In this document: piece after piece, positions 1 to 12,600 of the stretch
How the letters are laid out: every line of letters begins with the position of its first letter
Position numbering within the stretch: position 1 is the first letter of the stretch
NCBI RefSeq assembly: GCF_037975245.1
Contig: NC_092569.1
Coordinates: 14,900,501-14,964,500, forward strand
Length of the DNA: 64,000 nucleotides
Source of the DNA: Apostichopus japonicus
Lineage: Eukaryota; Echinodermata; Holothuroidea; Aspidochirotida; Stichopodidae
Direction: 5' to 3'
Made by a program: the position numbers and the translations under genes
Notes under the pieces: model-generated
Database searches by the model: none
Told to the model about the DNA's origin: nothing
Seen by the model: only the letters and a program-made list of their open reading frames with translations

Positions 1-111
1 GACATATTTATGGGATTTTGATGTTATTATGATACCAAAAGTTTTGTCAGATTTGACGAGAGATGTCTTAATATTTCTAGCCTGCCTAGCAGATTGATGA
101 GAATATCACTG

Positions 112-262
112 AGCACCGCTAGTACTATTGGTGGTGCTACATGGTGACCAGGTTTCTTCTAACTCAGAGTCAGTATACAAAACTCAGTTATTAGGCACAG
201 CTAGCACTATTGGTGATGCTACATGCTGTCCAGATTTCCTTCTGACTCAAGAGTCTGTATAC
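112..262. repeat. Two-copy tandem repeat, about 82 bp
   Basis: A block beginning near GCACCGCTAGTACTATTGG (113) recurs at about 195 as GGCACAGCTAGCACTATTGG. Both copies end in GTATACAAAACTC. It lies in a CSE1L intron and runs into the exon-tail duplication. Confidence 0.65.
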
Positions 263-690
263 AAAACTCTTGTTTATTTTGTATTTTAAATGATCAAGGT
301 GTATTAAGACCCAGTCTCACAACAGCCTTGTGTGTTTAGGTTCTGCTGACTCACACTTGTTTTCCATTGTGCCGGACTAGGACTACCTTCTCTATACCGC
401 TACACAAAACTCTTTGTTTATTTTGTATTTTAAATGATCAAGGTCTATTAAGACCCAGTCTCACAAAGCCTTGTGACATTAGGTTCTGTTGACTCACACT
501 TAATTTCCGTCGTGCCGGACTAAGACCACCTTCTCTATTCCGCTATACCAACTCTTGTTTATTTTGTATTTTAAATGATCAAGGTCTATTAAGACCCAGT
601 CTCACAAAGCCTTGTGTTATTAGGTCCTATTGACTCACACTTGTTTTCCATCGTGCCGGACTAGCACCACCTTCTCTATTCCGCTGGCCG
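260..690 (-). repeat. Three tandem copies (about 142 bp) of a CSE1L exon tail plus donor and intron
   Basis: The sequence GACTCACACTT (reverse of a GTGAGTC donor) occurs at 348, 491 and 632. Each time it is followed rightwards by the same exon-tail sequence (GTGCCGGACTA, CTTCTCTAT) and leftwards by the same intron sequence (CTCACAA..GCCTTGTG, ATGATCAAGG). Only the rightmost copy is joined to the full exon (639-834). The other two lie downstream of it in transcription, so three similar 5' splice sites stand in a row. Seen directly; the effect on splicing is inference. Confidence 0.8.
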
Positions 691-3600
691 CGTACGTGTG
701 TACCACCTGGCTCTCTGCCTTCAGTAGATTCATGAAGCAGGGCAAACTCGAGAGGAGCACCTCCCGGGGTAGAACCTGGCGGAAGGTCATGATGTATTTG
801 ATTGCGTCGGCTTTCAAGACTGGGGTCTCGTTCACTGTGCGAGAACCAAATGGAAAGAATGAATGTTAAAAGTTTGAAAGAGACATGAGAAAACATTCTT
901 AAACTTTAACTGTCAGGGTTTGATGTGTGGTTTACTTCACTCATAACATAGGGTCATCAAGGCCCATCTGGTTTATAATTGTGGTACTATTTGGCAATCT
1001 ACTTCTGTTTAGCATTGTCATAATATCATTTTTGCAGATTCTTTACCACTGATGATAACTGTTTTCATACCCTACCTCTTCACTACGATGCCTCAAGAGT
1101 CAAAGTAAATATAAATACCAAAAACTTAAAAAGTATGACATTTTCTCATTCGGTTTCTAAGAGTATTTCGTCCAATTTGGAGTCCTGTTTTAAGTGTTTA
1201 CAGTTTGGTCGCCCATGTTGTTTACTAAACATTTGAAACAAACCTGATGGAGCCTCCAGGTCCTGGATGATGTTAGATTTGAAGAAGTCTGTTATGTTCA
1301 CCAACTGGCTGACTTCTGTAGTTCCATGCTGTATGTATAAAGAGAATATATTCAATTAAGGATACGACACCCAGGGATAGAGAACAAACTTAACTCTCAA
1401 GACTGAGAGCTTTATTGGTTGGAAATGACGAGGAAAGCTGTTGTTATGTAAATGAATGATGTACAACAGTGAATATCTAGTTATGAATATGTGACGACAT
1501 GTAAACTCTCACCATAAGGTAAGATTTTTGATGGGTTCCTATAACTGAACGGAAATGTGGTATTCTATCTGGTTTTCATACTTATAGGTTGGCAAATAAT
1601 TTGTGTAAGCAACTGTTTGAGTTGAAATTGATCAATATTTCACTGCTTGTCCGTAGTAAAATAAAATGGTAAATCATTAGTTTGTTTAGTCAAGTTTCAC
1701 TTCAAGTAGTGAAGCAAAAGTAAAAAAAGGTTGAAATTATAACATTTGTTTTATTTTACTTTCTATGAAAAAGAAAAATGTCGGGTCGACGAGATGTTCA
1801 GGACTGAACTAAATTTGTTAATTACAGCAGATAAGCAGTCTGTTTAGAACACTGCCTCCCATAGAGCATGATGTTACCTACCTTCTGTGTCTTGGACTTG
1901 GTGGCCAGTGAAGTGACCAAGTATATCGCTGTGTCTTTGTCCTTCCAATTCTTTGTCACATCTTGGCTATAGTTCTAACATAGAAAAAAAAGAAAAGAAT
2001 AAGAAAGGGCAGAATAATAAGAAAGCTAGGGAAGTACAAAGTCTATTAATACCATGTACATTGTTCATACCTTAATACCATGTATATTGTTCATTCCTTA
2101 ATACCAGCTATATTCTGCATAACTTAATACCATGTACATTGTTTATACCTTAATACCATGTATATTGTTTATACCTTAATACCAAGTATATTCTTTATAC
2201 CTTAATACAATGTACATTGTTTAAACCTTAACACCATGTATAATGTTCATACCTCTACACCATGTATATTGTTTATACCTTAATACCATGTATACTGACC
2301 ATATCTTACTACCATGCATATTGTTCACACCTTAATATCATGTATAAATTGTTTATAACTTAATACCATATATATTTTTAATACCATGTATACATACAAA
2401 TTTGAAGCAGCATTTAGATATGAATCCAAAGCATTTTGATGTGATGTCTGCATTATAGAATACAGTTAATACTGTTCAACTTTCACTTAAAATTATCACA
2501 AACAATTTTCAAGATATAATTAGCAAAATAATTGAGGAATTTCCATTCAATTTTCAACATGATGCAACATTTTCATACCAGTTCTAATGACATGTTCACA
2601 GCTTTCACATAATTCAAATTTGTAATTCCCACCTTTAGTTTTGAAAGGAACCTGAAAAGTCAAGCCTAGTGACTTACCAGACAAAAAAATACTTCATAAT
2701 TCTCCCTATGATATGAAATAGCAGAAGGAATAAAAAAAAGAAAAAAAAGTATTGACCCTGTGAGATTGTTTGTCAATTCAGTACATTGGAAACTTTGAAC
2801 TGAATATTTCTTAGTAATTACCTGAAGTAAAACACCAACGTAACCGCTAAAGATTTGAGTGACCTGTGCCTCGAAAAATTTACACAGTGACCTGACCAGG
2901 TCACATGCTGCACGTCTTCTGGTGTCAATATCTAGATGGAGACAAATATGGGCAAGAAGTATAATGTAATTTAGCATTTAGTAGGTAATTGAAAATAGTT
3001 ACTATATTAGGTAATGGGAAATAGTTAATTATATTAGGTAATTGGTAAATAGATAATTATATTAGGTAATTGGTAAATAGTTATAGTAGGTAATTGGTAA
3101 ATAGTTATTATAGAAGTAAACCATTATTTATAGTTTTTACAGTAAGTAAATCATGCATAGATATACACCATAGTAATTAAACCATACATATATATATATA
3201 TACTATATAACAAAGTAAACCATGTATATATATACCATAGTAAGTAAACCATGCATTTAGATACCATATTATTTCAAATAAACCATGTAAATATATCATA
3301 GTAGGTAAACCATGCATATATATACCATAGAATAACAAAGTAAACCATATGTATATGTATCATAGTAAGTGAACCATGCATATATATATATATGTACCAT
3401 AGCATAACAAAGTAGGTAAACCATGCATATATATACCATAGAATAACAAAGTAAACCATATGTATATGTATCATAGTAAGTGAACCATGCATATATATAT
3501 ATATGTACCATAGCATAACAAAGTAGGTAAACCATGCATATATATACCATAGAATAACAAAGTAAACCATATGTATATGTATCATAGTAAGTGAACCATG

Positions 3601-6600
3601 CATATATATATATATGTACCATAGCATAACAAAGTAGGTAAACCATGCATATATATACCATAGAATAACAAAGTAAACCATATGTATATGTATCATAGTA
3701 AGTGAACCATGCATATATATATATATGTACCATAGCATAACAAAGTAGGTAAACCATGCATATATATACCATAGAATAACAAAGTAAACCATGTATATGT
3801 ATCATAGTAAGTGAACCATGCATATATATATATATATGTACCATAGCATAACAAAGTAAAACCATGCATATCTATATACCATAGTTTAACAAATCAAGCC
3901 ATGTACGTAACATATTACAACAAAGTAAGACATGCATACCAAACTATAACAATGTAAAATGTGTATGCACCATGTTATAACAAAGTGAAACATGCATTTA
4001 TGATAGTGAAACAAAATAAAACATGCATATAATCAATTAAACTATATATAACAAAGTAAGGCTTGCATATAACATAGTTTAACAAAGTAAAAGTGTATGT
4101 ACCATGGTGTAACAAAGTAAATCATGCACATACCATAGTATTACAAAGTGAAACATACATAAATTTATGATAGTAAAACATGCATATACCAATTAAACTA
4201 TATATATACCATGGTATACCAAAGTAAGGCTCGTATATATCATAGTTTAACAACGTAAACCGCACATACCACAGTATAACAAAGTAAGTATACCATTGTG
4301 CAGCTAGGTAATGATAAGTATACTGTAGTATAAGTAAGTATATAATTAGTAGTAGCTATGATAAGTATACTGTAGTATAAGTAAGTATATAATTAGTAGT
4401 AGCTATGATAAGTATACTGTAGTATAAGTAAGTATATAATTAGTAGTAGCTATGATAAGTATACTGTAGTATAAGTAAGTATATAATTAGTAGTAGCTAG
4501 TAGTAGCTATGATAAGTATACTGTAGTATATGTAAGTATATAATTAAGTACATTACTAAGTACTGTAGCTAAGACAACAACTTACCTGATCCTTCTATAT
4601 CTCTTCTGATGTATTCTTCAGCATTCATTTCAAAGAGTTCTTCATCAGCATCTGTGAAATCACAAAAAAAATAAGTACCTCAGCAGATATTACAGAAAAT
4701 ACACAGGTGATGGGATGATTTTTTTTATTTTTTACTGCTTTTTACTGTTTAATGTATTTACTGTTTTTTGTCATTGTATAGTCTAGATTGTTTGTAAAGC
4801 GCACAGATGCATCGCGCATAGTGCGCTATATAAGATTTTATTTACATTACATTACATTTACATTTTAGCATTTCTTTAAAGTCGATAAAACAAAACAAAT
4901 TAGGATAAGTTCATCATATATCAACAGGTAAACAGATACCCCTTTAACAATTGACAAAAAATCCAAAAGGTTGCCAACATGTGAAGATCTTAAAATGATG
5001 TTATTTGATAACCAAGGAGCCAATTTTCCATATTGTTTGTGTCAATCACACTTGTTATTTATAAGTATTCTTCTTCAGACTAGGACATTTTCATGGGCAA
5101 CTTCTTGTTGCTACCAAGTTGAGCTTCCTCCTGGTACCTCCCGACAACCCCCCCCCCCGTCATAAGCCTCAGCTAAGTCAAAAAATCTCACCTCTGAATG
5201 CCATATTTGGCAAGATAATCTTCTCACAGATCTGTTTCATAGCCTCGGCTGACTCAAACAGTTGCTTGTATTGTTGTCTGTCCGCTACCAATGCAAGGAA
5301 TCCTATGGCATTACTCACAAGCTGGCAAGACAAGAAGTAAACAGAAAAACCACAAGTGATAGTCAATTAAATTCATTACAATATACTCCATTATTGTCAT
5401 CTCAGGTTATGAATATTTCAAAGGTCAATTTATAAAAAATTTAAAAAAATTAAAAGCTTCTTTTGTGAAAATAAATTCACCAATCTTAGAGGTGATACTG
5501 TTGAGGAGAGCATCATGATGTCCACTCAGAGATTTGCAATAATTTTGAAGGGTCAGTGACATCCATACAATAAGGATCAATTAGGGTCAGTACATTCGTA
5601 ATATTCTCAACATTAGATGGACCAATAACAATTGGTTAGATCAAACGATGAGCTCTACAATGAAATCAACCAAACACCTTGGTCATCCATAGTCGCACAT
5701 AGAAGACTGAGATTTTTCGGTCATGTAGCAAGACTCCAGGAGGACGCTCCAGCAAAGGTTGCTTTAAAAGAAGCACTGAGACATACTGCTAAACCGGTAG
5801 GAAGGCCCGTGACTACCTTGCTTGAAAAATAAAGTCGCAATTTAAGGACGTTAACATTAACAATTGCAAGGAAGCAATAAACCTTGCACAAGATCGTGAT
5901 ACGTGCCGGAGGTTAATCACTGAGCATGTCGGATAGACGAGACTCAACTTACTATTACTACTAGTTCCATCCATCATAGTTGAGGCAATATCTCTTGAAG
6001 CATGGGGGGTCCTGAATGGTCACCGAGTGATTTATTAAATTCATTAATACCAATCCATTGATTGGCCATGCCTGGTCTATGGTGGTCAGAATGAATATAT
6101 TACTAAATCTCGGCCTGAAACTCAATAAACATCTGACTCACCAAATCATACTTGACTTGTATTCCGGTCGATATCAACAGACTCCAAACAGCAGTCACAA
6201 AATTGGGCAGAAACGGTTGGAATTCTTCGTCGTATTTTTGGGCGTAGAGGGCGACATTATCACACACTTGGGATTTGAGAAACTCCATGGGTCCAGCTTC
6301 ATCTTCGTCCTATGTAAACAAAAAAATAGCAAAAAGTCTGAAAAATAATTGTTAAAATGTCATATTTTGAGATAAAAAGAAGGAAAAAGGATCATGGAGA
6401 AAACGATATAAACACAAATTTTTGCGAGGGCGCTACCATCAGCACAAAGTCAATCACTGATAAGTTTGCCATGCAACTGGCCGTTTCCAATTTACTGGTT
6501 CTGTTTGTCGATTAAAACTGAGCGTGTCGCAGTCTGAAACCAAGACAAAAGGAACATACTAATTAATCTCTCTTAACGACATTAGGGTGAATTGTTCCTG

Positions 6601-9600
6601 GAATTGGGAATGAACAACCCAGTCGCAAAACAGACCGACCCAATGTTGCAAGCTTGTGCTCCAAGTTGGATCTCTATTAAATATCCCAAGTTATAAATCT
6701 AGATCGGTTGCGTGGGGACTGTGATATGAGCTTCTATCCTTCTTGACTTCCTTCATTCTCTGTTAAAATTGACCTTTGACCTGCATACATTTCTTATCCT
6801 ACAGTACTCATCTTTCTGCGACTGCTGGTTGACATTCGCTACACTGACTTCAAATGTTACATAACAAATTTGTGAATACCTGTTCCAATTACTAGTTTAC
6901 CTACCAGGTTGAAGAACTTACCAAAGAACAGAAGGTTAAATCACATTTATTTATCCCCACCTAGAACCAAAAATCCTTACTTTTCTGCGCATTCACTAAA
7001 GAGTTTGTGTAAGAGAATGTGTAAAAGTAAGTGGGCGTGAAGTTTTGATCCTAGCAGGATCTTCTTCACAGGCTGAATAACAAGTAACAGTAACAGAAGG
7101 GACTAGTACAGAATACAGACAGGTTAATGAACATAGTGAACACAAAGAGATAGATGTAAGAGGATTGGTAGACAAGGGATTGAAACGTCAGGCCCACTTA
7201 CTTTTACTTGTTCTTATGAATCCTGTCAGGATGTTTTAAATGCACATTTAACAACATTTATGACAAGTTTCTCACATTTATATATTTATTCCCTATTACT
7301 AGTCACATCACTACAACCTTGAAGCTGTTTGCCTGATATTGTTTCTCCAGGAGGGAGAGAGGGCTTGCACTTCTTACCTTGGTATGGAGAAGAGGATTGT
7401 CTTTGGTGAGGAGAGTCAGAAAATGTGTCATCCATGTTTCCATGTTATCTTCAAAGAATTCGGGCAAATCCTTTGAGATAAAAAATAGAAATAACAAAAA
7501 AAGGTAAATTACACATGTATGCAAGTATGAACGAGACGAGACAAAAATGTGCTTTCAGGTATGCAAACGAACATAAACTTTTCACTTAATTAGTATCTCC
7601 TTCATTATAATTCATCTTCTTAGTTTTTTTTATGGGGGGATGGGAGAGGGGAACATACTGTGGGAGTGGGGATGGGTGAGGGGAACATACTGTGGGAGGG
7701 GATGGGTGGGGAACATACTGTGGGAGGGGGATGGGAGAAGGGAACATTCTGTGGGAGGGGTGAGGAATTTGTCATTAAACTCTTTGTCTCTTAACAATTT
7801 ACTTCTGTCCAGATTCAAACTGGAATTTTGACCAAATTATTAAGAGGGTCAATCCATGCCAAATCAACAGTGGCCTCCACGTCGACCCTCTCAGAATCGC
7901 CTGAAATTGATATGGTGTCTTGCCATATGTCTCAAAGGATGAAATTGGGCAAAAAAAAAATTGAAAACTTTTTCCTTGCTAGGATACGGCCCCGCCTAGC
8001 AACCAAATCCAGATTGCATTTTAAGAGCCCTAAATTTGTGTCAAGTTTGGAGGCATCTTTTGCATATATGTAAAGTATTTTATGTCTGATATTGCAGATA
8101 TTATGGAAGACATGTGGCCAGTCTTCGAATTTAGCTAATTTTGAGGAAAATTTTTGGTCTCAATTTTTCGTAACAAGTAATTAAAATGGCAGAAAATGAG
8201 ATAGGGGCCTTTTCTGGCCCTACTTTGAGTGTGCTCTATATTCACAAGCAAAGGCATGTTTGAGTTTTAATTTCCATAAGATCTTTGTCCAGTGGTAGTT
8301 GTACGGGAAAAGTGCCAAAAAAAAGTCAAGCGAGTCGTACATTTTACGAACAGCGCCCTCAAACTTAAGAAATCTCACTTCTGGCCCTAATTGGGGGTCC
8401 ATTTTGGGCCTGTGGGTATATTTTTATTTCTTTTTAAATAGCATTTTTCAGGAGCGTATTGACACTATTTTTAAAAACTCAAGTCAAAAAGTTGTGTATT
8501 TTGTGTTATCTACTCAAATTTATGTAATATAACTTAGGCATTGCAAAACTAAGCACTATTGTACAGCAAAATCACATTAAATTCATATCTTAGATGATTC
8601 AATTACACCTTTTAATACATTGTGATGTTTTAATGTAAATCAACAAATAGTTAATTACCTGTAGGTGAGTCACAAATATTGATACTTTTTATTGATGTAA
8701 CACTACAACTAAAACAACAATGAAAATTAGCATTCATAGCCATTCGATAGCATACACACGTTAACATCATTTCCAGGCCAAGTAAATAGGATACCACTCA
8801 CTTGATAATTGAGACTGTAGAAGACTTTCGCTATGAGTGTGAGGGAACTGTACAAGATCTTCACAGCATTCAAGTCCTTTTCATGAGTCACCAGTTGTGA
8901 CATAGTAGCCTGGAAGGGAAATTGTAAACGTTATAAGTCCATTACACTGCAACCTAACATAACACTTATTTATTTGTGGTGTAAGCTGTGGTGTCCTTAT
9001 TGTGCTCTTGTATAGTCCACCATGTACAGTAGTCAATACCATGTATTTAGAATCATATAATATATCTGTACTGGATTCAACCCCGTACTGATCACCCGAT
9101 TCTCGATGTTCAGGGATCTGGTGTACTGATACATACTTGAAACACTGTTAAACTGTTTAGACTGGACATAATGTGGATTGATAATATGTACACTCTGCCA
9201 TACCTGCCATTTCACTCATCACACACAAGGATTCTAGCTGATTGCAGTTGTGCACTTCAAGATCAAGACAGAGCTAATAATAAAACTATATATATACCAG
9301 CACCTGTAAGATTGTGTCCCATTATTTTATTTGGACTAACCCATTGACTTCCCTGATGAAAGGGGATGTTCATCTTTGTGCCTTGAGTCAAGAATAATCC
9401 AGAACAAAGTAAAAAGTCCTCCAGCCCAAATCATAACCCCCCCCACCCCTGGCTAAAAATAAGGGGTTAATCAACGGTCTAGCGTGCGTTACTCACATGA
9501 TTAATGCACGATCGGGGGATAATGCAAGCGATGCACGAGGGCGGAGCCCGAGTGCATCCAGCGATAGCATTAACACCCGGAGTGCATTAATCATGTGAGT

Positions 9601-12600
9601 AACGCACGCTAGACCGTTGATTAACCCCGTTCATTCATACACTACCATTTGTGTGGGGAAAAATCATAAAACAAAACATTTTTGGTTACATATAACCGAA
9701 CATTTACTAAAGTGATGCCCCGTAAGTCGAATTAACGATTAACAACCAGCATAACAATAATGTACATGTGCAATTATAAAGTAATACTGAACGATAGTGA
9801 ATAATTATAAAGGAAACGTCTTTGAAAGGTTGTCATTCATAAAAGATAAACCATAATAACATTTTAACTAATGTTTGGCAATATTGCGGCCATAAAACTA
9901 TTTTTGAAAGGTCTCAATAACAAGGAACTACAAACAATTACTAGTTGACTTCGTCATATCCATACCCTACAGCTTCTGGTTCCCATAGCAACCATTCTAG
10001 GGACAAATATGTACGTATGGTATACAGTCATACGATAACATAGTAGGCCTTGTATTGAACACGTACACTCACTTGAACGTACACACTACACAGTGCTTGG
10101 CAGTGCGGTCGTTTAACTTTAAATTTATAACACTATGAGCAACATAACGGCCTTGCGAACATTTAATTACGGACAGATACTGGATATATTTAAACTCAAA
10201 GCATCCACAACTGTTTGGTGTTTTAATACGGATATAACTATGAATTTTGGAAGTAAACATTCACAGGATTTTGGAAAGAACATTTGGAAAACAGTTTGGA
10301 CATGTTAGACGTTTCAGCCCTAACAGCAGCAGTAACGTTAATGTCATTGTTGGAGGCAACAGCTGTGCAGCCTACACTTTGGCCTAGACTCGAGTGCGGA
10401 TCCATGTTTTCGCGTCCTTTACCTCTGATAGCATCTTGCAAGACTTTTGAACAAGATCATTTCTGTGAATTAAGTCTTTCTCAACCAGGTTAGCAAAGCT
10501 TCCATTGTTTTCCTGAGTGTCTACCTCGTCTAAAGTGCGCAAATCGAAGTTCAAATCAAACGTTATATTAGCCATTTTGTGTTTTTGATGTATTTCGATA
10601 GCTCATCAAAGCAGACGACAAAACATGGTAACAATTGTATTCATCCGCCGGTAATTTTACCGTGCGTTACTCACAGGATTAACCACGGTCAGCTGACCTG
10701 AATGGACCAATAGGATTTAGGAATCTTTACTCAGTATGAATGAAATAATGATAAAATGCATAAAAAATGATAAATAAATGAATACATCATAAACAGATAA
10801 ATAAATACACTTTTATGATACTTACAACAAAGAGATCCATGAGGGGCTTCGCAAAATTATCCAGAACCAATTTGATTTCCGTCCACAGTTCGTTGGATTT
10901 GAACTCGTGGCGATATCTAGAAAATGAAATTCCATCGACTAGGCTGAATACTGATTTCATTCATTGCATACTATCTGAATACAGCATTACTCCAGTGAAA
11001 ATAAATACTAATTGCTGTGCTGAGTTTGAATACATCTTAACTGATATTATTTGAAGAAAACAGAGAGTCTCAAGCAAGAGTGTGAGCTTTTTCTGCTGAA
11101 AATTTAACCAAAGCCTATCGTTGATGGACTCCTGTCAGAGACAAACCCATCTCATCATAACACTTTTGTAGAGAGTTATTTCATTTCATTTATTTATTTT
11201 TGTTCTATCACAACATAAGTATGACATATGACATAGAAGGAGATAAGAAACAAAACTTGTGAAAGGAAGTGTACTAAAAAACCCTATAGGGCTTGTCAGG
11301 TAGTGACACTCCCTGAAAAAATACAGAACTTTACAATTAGAAAAGAGAACCAAAAAACAAAACAAACAGAACCACCCCTTACTCTCCCTTTCCCAACCCC
11401 CTCCCCCCCCAAGTTTCATTTCACAGTTCTAGTACATGTTGATGAAGTGCTTTTGTAAGCTTTTTCTAAAAGCAATTAAAGAAGGCATCGCCTTTAAGGT
11501 GAAAGGTAGGGGATTATAAAGTGCGATGATCTAAGCAATTTACCATAACAAGTTACGGTTATGTCTCATTTTGACTACTAAATTTCTATATAGTCATTAC
11601 AAGTTATCGGGAATGCTAATTTATGATGATGACATTGAAGGTCATTCCATCTTTAGCAAAACTTGTTTCGTTGAAAGGATCTGCAGAAAGGTATTCAAAT
11701 TTAGGCAATTTTTGTGTACTTTTTGTGTAAAGTGTTCAGAGATATATCTAGTTTTATGTAAAATGCTACACAATACATATGATTATTTTTCTGATTATTA
11801 ATCAACGTATCAAAGAGAGATAACACAGACTACATTATCCAGTGCAGTTGTATGTATACATATACTATGCTTGGGATCACTAATCGCTAAGCCCACAATG
11901 TAACAATTCAATACCATTACAGTCTACTACACCAATGGACACCTGCATGATGTGCTTAATGCAAGGTGTATATATCGTAAACTTTACAATGAAACAAAAA
12001 ACTTACCTTTTGAAAAGTGAATGTGCTGTTCTGAGGATGCCATTGATCACTGGGAAATTTCCTGTCAGGAATTTGGATGTCATTTGCTGCATGAGATCGG
12101 GCCATTGGTATGGGAAATCTTCTCGACCGATAAAACCGATTGCGTCGCTCAGCTAAAAGTTATGTTTCAGAGAGAAAGGAAAGAAAGGTAGCACCGATTA
12201 CAAAACTGGATTGGCTAGACAGGTCTTTACCAAACAAAATGTCATCCAACCATAACCTATGATTGCGTTCAAATGAATATTCATGTCAAATAAGTCCTAT
12301 CTATTGGCTCTAAAGATCTTAAATGAATATATGAATATCAATTGCAAGCTCACTGCCATGAAGACGAGGTAGCACCAAACTAGTGGATTCCCCTAGGCAG
12401 GTCCTCAAGTTAACCAAATGTAAATGCATGGAATGATGACAAATGACTGACTCAATGAATATTCATAGGGGTGAAACTTTCATTGGCTATAATAATCTGA
12501 AAATAAACTTGTCAATGTCAATAGAAGACTTGTCGGCTACTGACATGAAGTTCATGAAAGCTGGGCTACAAACAGGTTGCTCATTCTTCATGAATTAATA

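Noticed and set aside
3274-3865. 172- and 189-codon minus-strand frames rich in Tyr, Met and Ile
   Set aside because: They follow the 111-bp minisatellite (37 codons per unit) within a CSE1L intron.
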